From assembly GCA_002205965.3 (NCBI GenBank), contig NADL03000004.1, forward strand, positions 124,001 through 188,000: a stretch of DNA of 64,000 nucleotides. The letters run 5' to 3'. Below, piece after piece: positions 48,701-60,758 of this stretch. Origin of the DNA: Kappaphycus alvarezii. Lineage: Eukaryota; Rhodophyta; Florideophyceae; Gigartinales; Solieriaceae. The position numbers and the translations under genes are program-made. The notes below the pieces were generated by a model. That model did no database searches, was not told the origin of the DNA, and saw nothing but the letters and a program-made list of their open reading frames with translations. How positions within the stretch are numbered: the stretch's first letter is position 1; the number at the start of each line of letters is the position of its first letter.

Positions 48701-51330
48701 AGGACTCAACTTCATTTTTTCAATCGGGTAATTCTTTTTTAATACAATTTTAGACCTTACATACTCACTATTCTAATTGTTGGTAGTCAATGTTTAGCAC
48801 AAAGTTCTCGCATTTTCTCGTGACTTGGTGCGGTTGCCATATAGATTCCATGCAGCTTACAGCAATAAAATGGTTCCACATCACGCAGTGGGATTCCTAC
48901 TTGCCACACATTCCATAAACACGATCACAACTGGGAAGGTAAAGGATATTAGAAGTAGTGTTCCTTAAAAAACCATACACGCATAAACGTAATTCTGTAA
49001 AAATATGTGGACACACGTCTGTGTAGGGACCACCTACAAACATTTATAAGTGCCGACTTTTGCGCGTTAGCAGCGGCGGCACTGTCAAGTAAGTACTTTA
49101 ATCAACTAGGTACATTATCTGTTACTTCGCATATGCCATACCCTTTTGCAATTTTGGTGGCCTTTTGTAGGATGCAAATGGGCTCTATATCTATACTTCA
49201 AGTATATATTTTCAATTATTCCCTTCATTGGACATAAGATTTATGAGATAACATAAGATTTATGGCTAAATTTGTTAAAACTATTTCTAATTGCTTATGT
49301 CCTGCTTGCAAAGGGTGGCCAAGGTCGTGATTTTTTTTCGTATATTTAAGCGTTTCCTGCGTAGTTCCATTTTATACTTATCTTTAAAAACTAAATTTTG
49401 TCCCTTTTTCAAATTTCATTCAAACAAACACTTAAGTGAGTATTGGGAGCAAGAAAATATTGGGTGAGTTGAACAGGTAAGTTTCACTCGTGGATATAAA
49501 TGGTCCCCTCTTCTCTGTCTCTCCCTTTGGAGAAATTTATCAATTTATTTCATAGAGAGAGATGTAGAGATGCCCTACTAGTATTGAAAACGTTTGTAAA
49601 ATTAATAGTGCAGCAATTTTTTCCAAATTCATATGTATATAAGGTAAGGTATATAAGGTAATTTAAGGCCCTAAAAATTAAATCCGTCTTGATTTAAAAT
49701 GTTCCATTTATGGACTAAACCGGTACAAAGATAGATCTCTTTCAGTTTATATACACTTTGAAGAGATGCTCTCTTAAATTTATTGCTTACATTTCTGAGT
49801 TCATGTACAATCGTGATTGACGAAATGATTACTTTGAGATCTGTTGCACTATTAATATCTTTGTAAACATTATTTTTCCCTATTGATATGTATTTAATGG
49901 ATAATTGGGCTTCGTTATGGGCTTCGTTATTCTTACTGACCATAAGTTTTCTTCAGGGAGCTAACAAGAAGTTCATGTTTAGTAAATTAGCTTCTTTTAG
50001 TAATTTCGTTTCTGTAGAATTTAAATAAGTATTTTTAGTGAAACATGACAAGTTTTAAACTGATCATGTTTAACGCTCCGGAGATATGGCTCTATTTGAA
50101 TTTAGTGGGAGTAATTTTTTGGCTGACCGCTTATACTTTGAATATAAGTATACACTGGGCGGAAATCTGAATGATATTCATATTATATTCAGATTTCCGG
50201 TGCTGACAATATGTTTTATTTGATTTAAAGAGACTGAATTTGATTCGTCACTGGTTTCACCCATTTCACTCTATGAGTTGCAAATTGGAGGCGAGAAGTT
50301 TGTTTGCTGCAATGGTTTTGTTTCATATAAATTTTTATCACCTGCTTCCTCACTAGTTTCGTTTCATCTTATATCATCTAGTGGCTTAAGTAGGTCGTCA
50401 AAATATGTGATTTACTGATTGATTCTGGATTTCTTATGATTCATTTAATCTTACCAAGAGATTATCGATAACCTATCTAGCGGACATACTCCAATCACCA
50501 AAACGGCACTAATACAAAAATAGCGGGAGCATAAAATTAAGTCACAGATTGAACGCTTGAAATTTCATAACTTGATACCATTGGGCAGCATCTCATTATC
50601 ATCTGCTAAGTTGTTCAATATCTGGAAAGAAAATATTATAATATTTTGCTATTCAAGCTTATGCCGCGAGTTTGTTTAAAAGTTCGAATCAGAATGGAAA
50701 TATCTCGAATGGCCGCAGTGCTACAGTTTGAAGGGGACAAGCGTAGCGGATTTATCCTATGATAGGCACTCTTGGATTGAATTTCCAATACACAATCTTG
50801 CACAACACTACGGTCATATAAGAAGTGCCTCCAAACTCGTCGAAGCTCCGTAGCCGGGCTTTCTGTCGTATTCTCCGCCTATCGACCTTCACAGAAAATG
50901 ATCGCAATCCACAGCTTCTGACACCACGATATGGCTGTCCTTTGGGCATTACCTTGCTAAAACTTCGCACTGAAATACCCGTTCTTTTAATTTTTGGAAT
51001 ACCCGTTCTTTTAATTTTTGTAAATTCAGTACTAGTGTAGGCAGCATATTGGTGTAAACAGAATACACCCAATTTTAATATTAATCACCGACGCATAAAA
51101 CTATATACCACTCCCCAAAATTCAGATTCGTCATGGATACTCATATAATCTTTTTAGAAAATACCTAATGTGAATTCAGCGCACTTTTAAACGAATGAAA
51201 TAAAGGAAATATTTACAGTTCGTACAACTGTAGTTAAAAAGTACAAAGATTTCAATTTGAGGGCAACTGTGATTATGAACCACCTTCACTTAACTCAGCA
51301 GAGCATGACATTCATGTGCTTCGCGGCCAC
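42716..51330. other. AT-rich gene desert
   Basis: About 8.6 kb of strongly AT-rich sequence. The longest frames are about 106 codons, lysine- or serine-rich and unlike any family I know. Small structures include a 12-bp-arm inverted repeat at 50,161-50,198 and a 24-bp unit repeated twice at 50,974-51,020. A CCCCCGGGGG palindrome stands out near 48,660. No gene can be supported. Confidence 0.5.
50974..51020. repeat. Tandem duplication of a 24-bp unit
   Basis: The unit AATACCCGTTCTTTTAATTT plus four bases occurs twice head to tail with no mismatch in the first 22 bases. Confidence 0.9.
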
Positions 51331-52160
51331 TTCATTCACTCGCAAATAATGTTTAGCTACTCCAAAACGTTCTTGGATATCAATCCACGTATCCAGAATC
51401 GAATAAAGTAGAGAACCAAAACATTAATTAGGCATTTCACTCCAACATTGTTTCACACGATCAACAAGCTCTCCAACTGACCCAAACTGCCTTCAATTTT
51501 CTCTCATCTTTCGCAATAGCCACCTCTTAAATATTCTCTATCGGATTCAAGTCCGATGATCGCGTAAGCCAGTACATTAGACGAATTAAATTCTCCGAAA
51601 AGCATTTCGAGTCTTAACTCAGATTTTTAGGTGCCTTATTTTGCTGATAAATCCAGTGTAACGACACAAAATTGCCCGAAGTGGATTAATATGGTCTTCC
51701 ATCAGTTCAGGAAGGTCTTCCAGGTTTGTCTTCCGTTCAAAAAACCAAATTCGCCTTCTCAAAGCCATATATTCTCCCCAAAAACATTTCGCAACCACCA
51801 CCCTTCTTTCTTCTACTAAGAAGCGTCGATTTCGTACAAAAATATAGCAGTACTTCTTTAAGCCATCTAGACTGTCCAAACAGAAGCTGTTCTCGTGGCT
51901 GAGCAATATTTTCTTCCTTTTCAAATGATTCTTTGTCACATGATCTCTTGCTGACGTCAGAAGATTTTATTTTTGAGACTGACTCAAAGGGAGGGCTTTT
52001 AGGCCACTTGAAAGCCCATGCGAGGATATGCGTCCAGAATTTCTCACGTTTGCGACACAGGAACAGGTAGTGCGCACATTTTTTGCATAAACCAGGCAGT
52101 GCACACTGCTTTTCTGGCCTCTTGGATAGACTACACCTATCCTGCTCGCTCATTTTTAAA
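51330..52160 (-). pseudogene. Tc1/mariner transposase relic
   Basis: This DDE transposase would cut and paste its element at TA sites. Read on the minus strand in shifting frames it shows: KREKFWTHILAWAFKWP (about 52,060-52,010) matching the pre-catalytic helix; LSHENSFCLDSLDGLKKYCY (about 51,910-51,850) matching the FSDE...F.LDG.DG segment, with the catalytic Asp replaced by His; GGGCEMFLGRIYGFEKANLVF-like sequence in the next frame; WIYQQNKAPKN (about 51,660-51,630), where the second catalytic Asp is Asn; and SSDLNPIENI (about 51,560-51,530), the third catalytic block. Both early acidic residues are lost and several frameshifts occur. Terminal inverted repeats were not located. Confidence 0.8.
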
Positions 52161-54164
52161 GGGAGACCCAGCTAGGGCTCTTTGTACTCTCTAGTTGGGT
52201 CATTGAGGAAGTTTTGGACACCAATTAGGCTCTATTCAATATCTTTTGCAGTTTGAGCTTCTGATTTTCCTTCCTAGCGCAATACCAGGATTTTTCCTTC
52301 TTGATATCTGTTAAGGCTTTTCCACGCAGCAATGATGTGTCTGAAATTTGGTATAAGGTGAGCAAGGTGTTTTGTTAAAGAATAAAATGCATTAAGATGC
52401 AAAGAAATGGTAATTACACCCTCTTTGTAGAAGTACTATATAATTAAAGTTGCCTTCAAACTAACTCTTTAGTCTTTTTGCCCTACAGGTTGACTACCTA
52501 TAAAAAATTCCTTGTTTCTACCTTTTAAGAGTGCCTTGACTTCAAATCCGGTATTATTTTTCTAAAATATACGTGTATAATTGGATGCCTTATAATTACA
52601 GGCAGCAGTTTTACATATTTTAATTCTGCCTTCAGATATCAACTATTCAAAATGCCATTATTAAAATGGTTCAGGTCATTTTCTAAAATTATTTTCCAAC
52701 TAAATTTTCATTCATATATTTTTATTTTAGGTAACTCCGCCTCAGAAATGATCCACTACTCGCGCAACATCAATATAGTTGTGGCTTTCAATGCAGTTAG
52801 TTTCAGTTTAGTTTGAAAATTATTACAGTTAATCATGAACATCATTGGTTATCAGGGGTATAATCGCCTCTATTTTCTTCCCTCGTCTTATCATTCCCTC
52901 CAATATACCACATCCTCAGTCAGAAACAAGTCATAACTCCAAACTCTTTTGATTTCAATTCCTTCATTCTGCATTTTCACACTGTCTCAGCATGGTTTGC
53001 ACTTAACGGTAACTTATATCAAAATTATGTGCGATATTTCTATTCATTGAGAAAGAGTTGCAACAGAATATTTTTGGATTGGTAAAGGATTCACTTGCGG
53101 AGTACATTGATAACCGGTGTAACTATTCTGTAGTAGGAGCCCAGTCGAGGTACCATCAATATCTGTTGCTCACTCTAGGCGTGCCTCGGAGACATCTATA
53201 CAAGCCAACGTGCCGAAACCAACCTCTTATCACCAACTTATGTCCGCTACTCTTTTTACAAGAATACCTTTCCTTACAAAAAGCACATACTGGCATATCC
53301 AGGGCTGCCAAAATGTTCCATAAGTGTTGATAGATATCTCATCAGTCATGAATAAGCGCATGAACTCCTCTAAATTCCGTTCTTTCCATTATTTCAATCG
53401 CCTGATCTATTATGCCAAAGACCTACTTCCTTGCCATTGAATCCAATTTTTCATGAAAATCCACCATTGGATATGTATTCTTACTTTCGTACTTTTTAGG
53501 TCCTGAAATTCAGTTTTTACCCTCCCCTTATCTGTTTCCTTTGTGATAAATGCAATGAATGCGGCCCGAAGTGGATCCGATTGTTTTATGAGCCTATCTA
53601 CTGCGGTCGTCTCATGCCCACCCGCTCCTTTCTATTTACCTCTCTTCAGGGAGGTAACTGCTCCTTCCGAAGGTAGCAGCAGATCTTCTTGTTCAAGCAT
53701 TTATTGGTGAAAGTTTTTATTTGGTTTTTGAAAAACGCTGTGATGTAAGTGCTGATACTTCCTTCTCAGAACCACATAACGAAGTAAAAGTAGCTCAATG
53801 CTGAACCAAGAACGCCCTTTTCTGTTGCTTTCCGAACTGGTGGTCGCGGTACGGTATTATGAGATCTAAGCTGGGGATATGAGTTTGAAGTAATGTAGAT
53901 AACGTCGCAATGTGAGAGTAGCGGCCGGGTTAGCTGTGGTTATTAAAATCTCACACGTACGAAAGTCTACTATCCGACAGTACCTGAAGACTTTCGTATG
54001 GGATGTATAAAACATGTTTTTTGAACTTTTTATTTTTGGTTTTTCAGACGATACAACATTTGGATACGATCTCGGTATCACATATGTTCAATAATGCTTA
54101 TTTTTGTTATATTTTTGTCAAATAAATCTAGATATTTCTTGGGGTGTTTGGATTGCTTTCAGTT
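52161..54164. other. Spacer with inverted repeats, no gene
   Basis: Open frames are short. An 11-bp-arm inverted repeat (TACGAAAGTCT/AGACTTTCGTA, 53,958-53,998, 19-nt loop) is seen. Parts may belong to the Tc1 relic, but no conserved motif was found. Confidence 0.35.
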
Positions 54165-54523
54165 TGTCGTAAGAAATCGCTCTTTTATAACGCTGCGCGT
54201 CGGTGTACGATCCACGACGGAGTTCGTCATGCAATTGGAAAGTGAGTCACTAGTAGCAAAACAGAGTAGAGAGCATGATACAATTTATATTTCATAAAGG
54301 GTAAAAGTCGAGAAATAGCTTACACAGTGCATGCAAGTGAAGGCAACGAACTAAAAACTTCAACGTTGCAATTGTTTCCTTTTCTTTTCTGCCCGTTGTG
54401 AGTGTGTGCGCCGGTGCGAAGTCATTGGGTTAAGAACTACTGTATCGGACCCGCCTGACAGGAGCCACCGCGGATGTGGCGACGGTTTGGCGAGATTTAC
54501 AGCTACGTTGCTTTAAATTGACA
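54165..54523 (-). repeat. 3' LTR of Copia element 3
   Basis: Starts TGTCGTAAGAAATC and ends at CA (54,522-54,523). It aligns with 58,024-58,296 followed directly by 60,759-60,845. It is similar in length to the LTR of element 1. Confidence 0.8.
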
Positions 54524-54659
54524 ATCTTCCCTCCGGGTATCGTTGCTGAGCCAATAAAGTCTCGGACTTCAGCATTTGTATGAGTTCGAGACGCGGGCCT
54601 CCTTTTTGCTGGGGAGGCCTCCTCTGTTTTAAACCTTAATTCATAGGCACATTTTTAGC

Positions 54660-54740
54660 TTGTATATTATAGTAAGTTGGTACTGTACTGTGTATAGTAG
54701 AGTAAGTCGTTACTCTACAGTACTGTTTACAGTACAGTAA
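54660..54740. repeat. TACTGTAC-type motif cluster inside Copia element 3
   Basis: Copies of GTACTGTAC, TACAGTACTGT and TTACAGTACAGTAA occur in about 80 bp, the same family as at 18.25 and 21.3-22.3 kb. Confidence 0.7.
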
Positions 54741-56269
54741 ACGATCTGTGTGCTGTGATTTGAATTTTGGGGGCATTTGATAAATGGGATCTGTGCAGTG
54801 CGTCTCGGGAGCCTCGCGAACACAAACGGTTCACACGCTCTCACCCTTTTTCTCTTGCAATCCTTTCCAGAGAGACAACCTCTGTCCACAGCTATTTTCT
54901 TCCGGTTCAGTCTTTCTTTTTTGGCGACGGTGAAGAGAGAAAGGCGTAAAGGGGCGGTGAAGGTGATTTCAGGGAGAAGTAGCAACGGATCGGGGAGTAG
55001 CTTGAGGGAAAGAAGGAAGACGATGAGATGGAAGCGTGGTTCGGTTGGACTCAAGCAGCTGAGACACAAGCGCATGTGCGGTTATTCCTTTGAGAAAGGA
55101 GGGTCCAGATAGCCAGGAGAGGAGGATGAGTCGGATGAAGAAAGTGCACTTGAGATGGAGGGAGAGCTTTGTCGGAAGGATGTTGAAGATAATGACAGTG
55201 ATTCAGACGATGAGATTGATGATGATGAGGAATGTAGCTCAAAGAGTTTGGATTAATATGGATAGTCGGACGCGAATGAGGGGATCTATTAGATTGATTC
55301 GTTCAATTTCGGTAGCTAGGTCGAGGTAGGTGGAAAACGGTTTGTGTATGGGAGTTTCGACGTGTGCAAAACATCAGTTGGCGATCTTTTGAGTTATTTT
55401 TAGATCAACGGGATAAGTTTAAGCCAATTCCATGTGCCGGACGCGTTGAATAGTTCTAGATAACAAGTTTGCTTTGAAGAAAGGTCGAATACAGCCGGAA
55501 TTTTTTTCGAAAAGAAGATCCCCCGAGAGTTTTAACCGACGAATAGTTCAATAGGAAGTCTATGTGGGAGATGATCCCGGTATATAGATAGTTATGGACG
55601 GGCCTGGAGCGCCTGGCTCGAACGTGTGCTTGAATCAAATCACTTTTCCAGAAAGTAATCGGCTGCTTCCTGGCGTTGACTTGTTTGACTGCCTACCGGC
55701 GGTGATGACCATTATAGTTCATCCTGTTAGAGGGATTGAGGCTGTTTTAGTGGTGAAGGAGCGATATAAAGGGACAGGAACCAAGTTCCAGAAATTACGG
55801 GGAGCGCAGAGGTTGTAGCGTGATCTAAAGATGAAAATAGATATAAGGCCGCATTCTTACAGTGCAAAGATTTAAGAATACAGCAGCTATTTTGCATTGC
55901 ATTTTATTGCAGAATTGCCAAGAATTCGAGTCGAGGAGTTTAGATCGTGCGACTAGAGGCCAAGAAGAATGGTCACTAGGGAAGCGACCCCTTTCTTTTT
56001 GTCGGTGGGTAATAGAGATTAATCCTGTACGTCGCTGAGAAGGAGCCGATCATACTTACCCGGGATAATTTGCGGCTAAGCGCGTCCGATGGTGGATTGC
56101 CAGTGGGAATGGAATTTCATGTGGCGGAAGGAATGGAGGAATCAATCAATTAATCTTTTTTCGGAAAATCAACTGTCTTGCTTGAACTCGTAAAAATCTG
56201 TTTTATGATATTAAGAAGGGAGGCCTGCTTCATTGGCTTCATCAATGCGTTAGCGAATTTCCACGAGCT
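54741..56269. other. Interior of Copia element 3 without clear domain
   Basis: RNase H would be expected here on the minus strand but no motif was found. On the plus strand a frame at 54,777-55,112 continues in the same frame past a TAG to 55,257 as a strongly acidic tail (Glu/Asp/Ser-rich). It is protein-like but unidentified and may be inserted or fortuitous. Confidence 0.35.
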
Positions 56270-56640
56270 TCAGAGAAATCCAGTGTTGAATATTAGGTGG
56301 TCCTGAAAGTCTTCTGTGGCAGCTGCTATGTCTAACATCATTTGCCCCTCGGGGATTCTTAATTCCTTTCTTAGGACATCAAATAGACATTTTTTTGTCG
56401 GTAAATAGCTGTAAAGATATTTGCTTCTGAAGCGTTCTTGACTTAAGTTTGTCTCTACGTCTGTAAATAACGTACCTAGCCTTATACTTCTTGTTAACGT
56501 CCCAATTGGACGTAATGGCGAGTACGAAAAGGTCATGTAGTACGTTGGCGTCCGCAGGGATGACCTCCTTGAGTATCACCTTGAATGTTCCTCGTTTCAG
56601 CAGCCCCTTGATTTCGTGTCGGATTACCTTTCTCATTTCG
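56270..56640 (-). pseudogene. Copia reverse transcriptase fragment (element 3)
   Basis: The minus-strand open segment 56,636-56,379 reads EIKGLLKRGTFKVILKEVIP, then ADANVL and YKARYVI, the N-terminal part of Copia RT in this lineage. A second frame (56,536-56,270) continues with LRIPEGQMMLDIAAATEDF, resembling the stretch before the YGLSESGD segment. The YVDD box was not found, so the palm domain is lost or unrecognisable. Confidence 0.8.
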
Positions 56641-57059
56641 GAACCTTTCGCACGGAGATCTTATGGTTCGACTATCTCGGTCGCGAGGGTGAGGTCTCGT
56701 TATGAAGAAGCAAAGCTTTGTAGGCCTTTTTCGAGTTCACAAGGGAAGTAGGGGGGTATTTCCAACAGCTAGAGGTACGGTTTGACTTGGACAACGTTAA
56801 ATTGTTTATGCGTACCATTTGCAGTCGTTTTGACAGAAAATTGCTTCCTTTAGTTGTCAATTTTAGCAAAAAGATACGATCCTACCATTCTCCGAGCCTA
56901 GTCCCGGGGTTTTTCTCGCGATAGATCAGGGCTTTTCACCCCGCCCACATGAGCAATCGGGAGACGGAGTAACTGCATGATGAAGGGAGTGCGTGTGCTT
57001 CAAGCCTTCCATTTTGTTCACCATTTCCCTTCGAAATTTTGAAGCCAGATGAGCGCGCT

Positions 57060-57922
57060 CTTGTAAGGTCGTTCTTTACTGTCCTTTTCTAATGTTGCAT
57101 ATAGTTGCGGGTATTTCCCGAGGACAATGGCAGAAGGGACAAGGCCTCTGGACTGAGTGAGAAGTTCATCACCTTGACAGAAACGGCCAAACACAGCGCC
57201 TTTCCGGGCTCGATTGGGCTTCTATTCCAGCCTTTCTGACTTCTACGACTGCAATGTGGGCTATATAGATGAAGTTGAGACCAAAGTGAGATCTTTGGCC
57301 TGTACGTATGGGATGCGGGAGACCAGCGTACACGACGGCACATCATTCTAGCAGAGAGGTCAACACGGCTTCACTTGAGACCGATTGGAGGAGGCTTGCT
57401 GCTCCAAACCGCGTAGCTTCATCAACTATATGTAGTACGGGCTCCACTTTACAATACATGATATAGAGGAGGATGCTTTCATTAAAGCGCAAATATGCAG
57501 CATCGATAGTCACACGGAATCTTATGGGAGCATGCTGGATGCTTTGGCACGGATCAAAGCGTTTGCATATGCCTTTTACTGACTTTAGAGTCTCGGAAGT
57601 CGTCTCTTCTGGCCGATCACTTTCGATCAGTTTGAACAGTTTCGTAGCACTGAGTTGAAAGAATTGATGATTTAGTCGCTTTAATTGAGCTCTCTTAAAT
57701 TGAGTGTTCAGTGTTAAGTTCATCGGTTTAAATAGATGATGACTGGGAGAGCGAATCATTTGAAAGTACCACTCATTGACGAATTACTTACGATCATCGA
57801 GCCACGAATGCTGAAACCTCTTCACGCATTATCTGCATTAGCTTGGAGAGAGAATACTGGATCGAAGAAGTGTTGATGTTGTCGGTCATATTCTTGAAAG
57901 TAGCTAGGCTCATGGGAGCCAT
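57060..57922 (-). pseudogene. Copia gag start and integrase (element 3)
   Basis: An ATG at 57,922-57,920 opens a short gag-like start (MAPMSLATFKNMTDNINTSS). After a large deletion the frame at 57,759-57,343 gives the pre-integrase zinc segment (AQLKRLNHQFF...GICKRFDPCQ) and the integrase start RFRVTIDAAYLRF, then KVEPVLHIVDEATRFGAA. The adjacent frame (to about 57,089) continues YAGLPHPIRTGQRSHFG and KAGIEAQSSPERR, which matches the D-Q-G-S-x-F and G-I-E-x-H-x-S segments with the key Asp and His changed. The integrase is inactive. Confidence 0.85.
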
Positions 57923-58023
57923 GGCAGGGAGCAAATGAAACGGCGCTTGAATAGATCCGAGCGATTAGTAGAAGGATTGAAAGGTGCATAAGAAAGCGTA
58001 AAAGCGATCAAACGAATCCAGAT

Positions 58024-58296
58024 TATCGTAAGAAATCTCTCTTACGTTGCGTCGCGCGTAGGTGTACGATTAAAATTGGAGCTCGTCGCGTGGGTGGAAA
58101 AGGAGTCGCTAGTAGCAATGCAGAGTAGAGTGGAAGATACAGGTAGTTTTGTAAAAGGGAAAAGTTGAGAAAACGCTAACGCAGTGCACGCTACTGAAAG
58201 CAACGTACTCAAAACGTCTACAATTTTATTGGTTCCTTTTCTTGTCTACCCGTTGTGATTGTGTGCGCCGGCGCGAAATCTTTGGGTTAAGTACTA
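58024..58296 (-). repeat. 5' LTR of Copia element 3, first part
   Basis: Aligns with 54,165-54,440. The opening TG has become TA (58,024-58,025). It stops at the TA target site of the pogo insertion (58,295-58,296). Confidence 0.8.
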
Positions 58297-60756
58297 CCCT
58301 TCCCAGGGGGCTACAATATAGGCACCTAAGCTTCTTAATTCAATAAAATTAAGTAAATAAAGTTCAATCTGAAAAGAATTCCCGCCAATCGATTGGCCGC
58401 TGAAAGGGGGTGTTCATTTGCATTCGGTTATTGAAGATTAGACTTCCGGTTTTGTCACAGCTCCATTTGCCACATCAACATCCCGAGCCCTCGATCTTCC
58501 TCCATTTGCTGAATTGTAGGCACGCACGACGGAACGCACGACTGACTCAATCCGACAGACATCCTCCTACAAGATCTGCAACCACAACCACAACGACCGC
58601 CGACGACACCATGATAGAGTAAACTATTTTCTTCGCCTTTATCTGTTTGCCCTCCGCGGGTGTCTCCAAGGAAGTACGGTAAATCCTCGCTGCCAGCTCC
58701 TTCTCCATCCTGCCCCACAATTTCTTCTCTTCTTTCTCCGCACTCACTTTCTTCTTCTTCGCTAACCTCTGCTCCTTCTTCACGCGTTTGCATTTGTACG
58801 CTCTTCAATTTTCGTCTTCCTTCCGTTTCCTTTCTCTTGCTTTCGCCTCCTCTTCCTGCTTTTCCAAAGCAAGTGCATCACGCCTGCGCTGCACCGTCTC
58901 GGAAAAGTCAAACATTTGGCAGGTGCTGGCTTTCAGTGCAGTACAAGAGCCGGGCGGGGATTATTATTTACTTGTGTTGGAAAGGAGCCGTCAGGAGGTG
59001 AGCCACAGCTGCGCACAATATCGCTCACAGTAACAACCTGCCGGAGTAATCCGGAAATTTCGGCAAGAGTAGTTGTCGATCCAGTTGCATTAGCAACTAT
59101 GCTTTGCAATTTGCGGTAAGTTCCAGCATCGCTTTAACGCTCCCCGAAATTCTAGCGTACGCTAAGAACGCTTCGAAGCTTGCTGCCAAACTCAGACTCG
59201 AACGTAAAACCCTGGTCGCGGCAAAGCTGGACGCAATACGTTGGGCATTGACTTGTTCAAAACCGTACACACCGCAAGCCAAATTAAAGGCAACCTGTCG
59301 ATGATCATAAGTGCCTTCCGCGCAGAACAAGTCTCGCAGCTCGCGCCTTGTCGTTTTAAACTTTTTGTTGATTGCTTGGTCACATTTCTGCAGGATGTGT
59401 GAGGTATAGGCGGGTGAGATCACAGCAATTATATTTTTTGACGGTATTCTTCTAACCATGCAACACCGTGGCAGGAAGCATGACCATCCATTGTGAGCAC
59501 AATGGACCGGTTCCCGACTACTCGTTGAGCGTACTTTGAAATGGGTTTGGCAATACCTTCCACGGGAAACATCTCCACCGAGCCGTTGTCACTCACCTGG
59601 ACAACAGCAGTGTCCGAAAAAAACAGCCAACATTTCTAAACCGTTCGCAGATGCCAGTCGGCGGGTCATCTTTAGAAAAATCTGTAACTGGTTTGAACCA
59701 CTGTTCCCTGATTTGTTTCCTTCCACAATGAACAGGGCCGGCCTTTTAAAGCCACTGGCGGACACGCAAACTACTGCAGTGATGTGCAGAGATGATGCGT
59801 ATGCGGTGCTTTACTATCTCTAATCACCATGATTGCTCAATGAGGAAGTGAACACCTTTTCTTTTTTCCTTAAGTTACATACACATCCCTTTCGTCTAAG
59901 TTCCAGATTCTATGCAGATTGGTAAGCAGGACGGGATCTTGTTCTCCCAAGGTCTTCAAAACCTCAAAGAAAGGCTGCATTTGCTCCTTTTTTCAGGCCT
60001 AAGCTTACCGGAATCCTTTTACTCGAGTGCCTGGAAGATAAGCTCATGATTTAGGGCGCGAAATGCCCTGACAGCTGCATATCTGGGTAATTCACAGCGG
60101 TAGTTTTGAGTCCTATGATCTGCCGCTACCTTTTCCATCATGAAACGAGGGCCTTCATAGCCGATTGCTGCTCTTTGCTCTGCTTATGTGAGCAAGCGGT
60201 TGACGATGAGCTTTTCTTCGTCGTCGGAAAATATGTGTGGGCGAGCAGGATTAACGACCGGTCTAGAATGAGACTCGACGTCTTCTGTGTGGTTTTTTTC
60301 CCCATGATGTCTACCACTGAGGCTGTGACATCGGTTTTTCTCCCAATCGCGCGGTTACTCATGCTTGATTTGCCGTCGGCCCGCAAGTGCAGCAGATGCA
60401 GAGCTTCCAGTCTGTTCGCCATTCGAGATGGCTTCTGACACTGCGCTTTTGTGCGCTGCCGCGTTTGGTGGCGCATGTTTGGATGCATATGGACATGAGG
60501 GGAAGGTGGAACATGTGTAAACAAAGTGGTATGGCAATAAGCAATGCTCTGTGGTAGGATAACTACTTCAGTTGCGTCTTTAAGAGTCACAACTTTCGTA
60601 CATGGGTTTATCCCAAGGTTGTACAACAGAATTCTTTAGACGAGTGAGGCGGGAAAGTGAAGGACGCCAAACCATTAGGATCTAGAATTGGCGGGAGCAC
60701 TAATTTTCGCTGCCTAGAAATAAACTAATGCCAAAAATTAAGCTTTTTGGGAAGGG
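58297..60756 (-). mobile_element. pogo/Tigger-type DNA transposon inserted in an LTR
   Basis: 2,460 bp flanked by TA on both sides (58,295-58,296 and 60,757-60,758). The ends are inverted: CCCTTCCCA at the left and TGGGAAGGG at the right, with weaker matching further in (GCT and GGC blocks). Removing the element and one TA restores the Copia LTR sequence, which then matches the partner LTR across the junction (GGGTTAAG..ACTACT.TATC). The interior encodes a minus-strand CENP-B/pogo-like DDE transposase. The target preference and TA duplication agree with the Tc1-mariner-pogo superfamily. Confidence 0.85.
58620..60626 (-). pseudogene. pogo-type DDE transposase (decayed)
   Basis: Read on the minus strand across several frames. 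60,626-60,138 gives an N-terminal open segment (ASVVDIMGKKTTQKTS). Near 59,800-59,690, GFKAPALFIVEGK-like sequence corresponds to the segment after the first catalytic Asp. Near 59,500, TMDGHASCHGVAWLE carries the second catalytic Asp (D-G-H). 59,459-59,097 gives IAVISPAYTSHILQKCDQAINKKFK, the third catalytic block (THxLQ..D). The C-terminal part (about 58,900-58,620) is a highly charged Lys/Glu-rich coiled coil (KQEEEAKARERKRKEDE, then EQRLAKKKK), as in many pogo relatives. Frameshifts separate the blocks, so it is inactive although two catalytic aspartates remain. Confidence 0.8.
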
Positions 60757-60758
60757 TA

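Noticed and set aside
53058..53330. Possible helix-turn-helix of a second mariner element on the minus strand
   Set aside because: Only vague resemblance in two frames and no catalytic block nearby.
54960..55085. RWKRGSVGLKQLRHKR resembles the H3 segment RPGTVALREIRR, hinting at a centromeric H3
   Set aside because: The match is short, the downstream helices do not match, and the frame lies inside a Copia element; chance is more likely.
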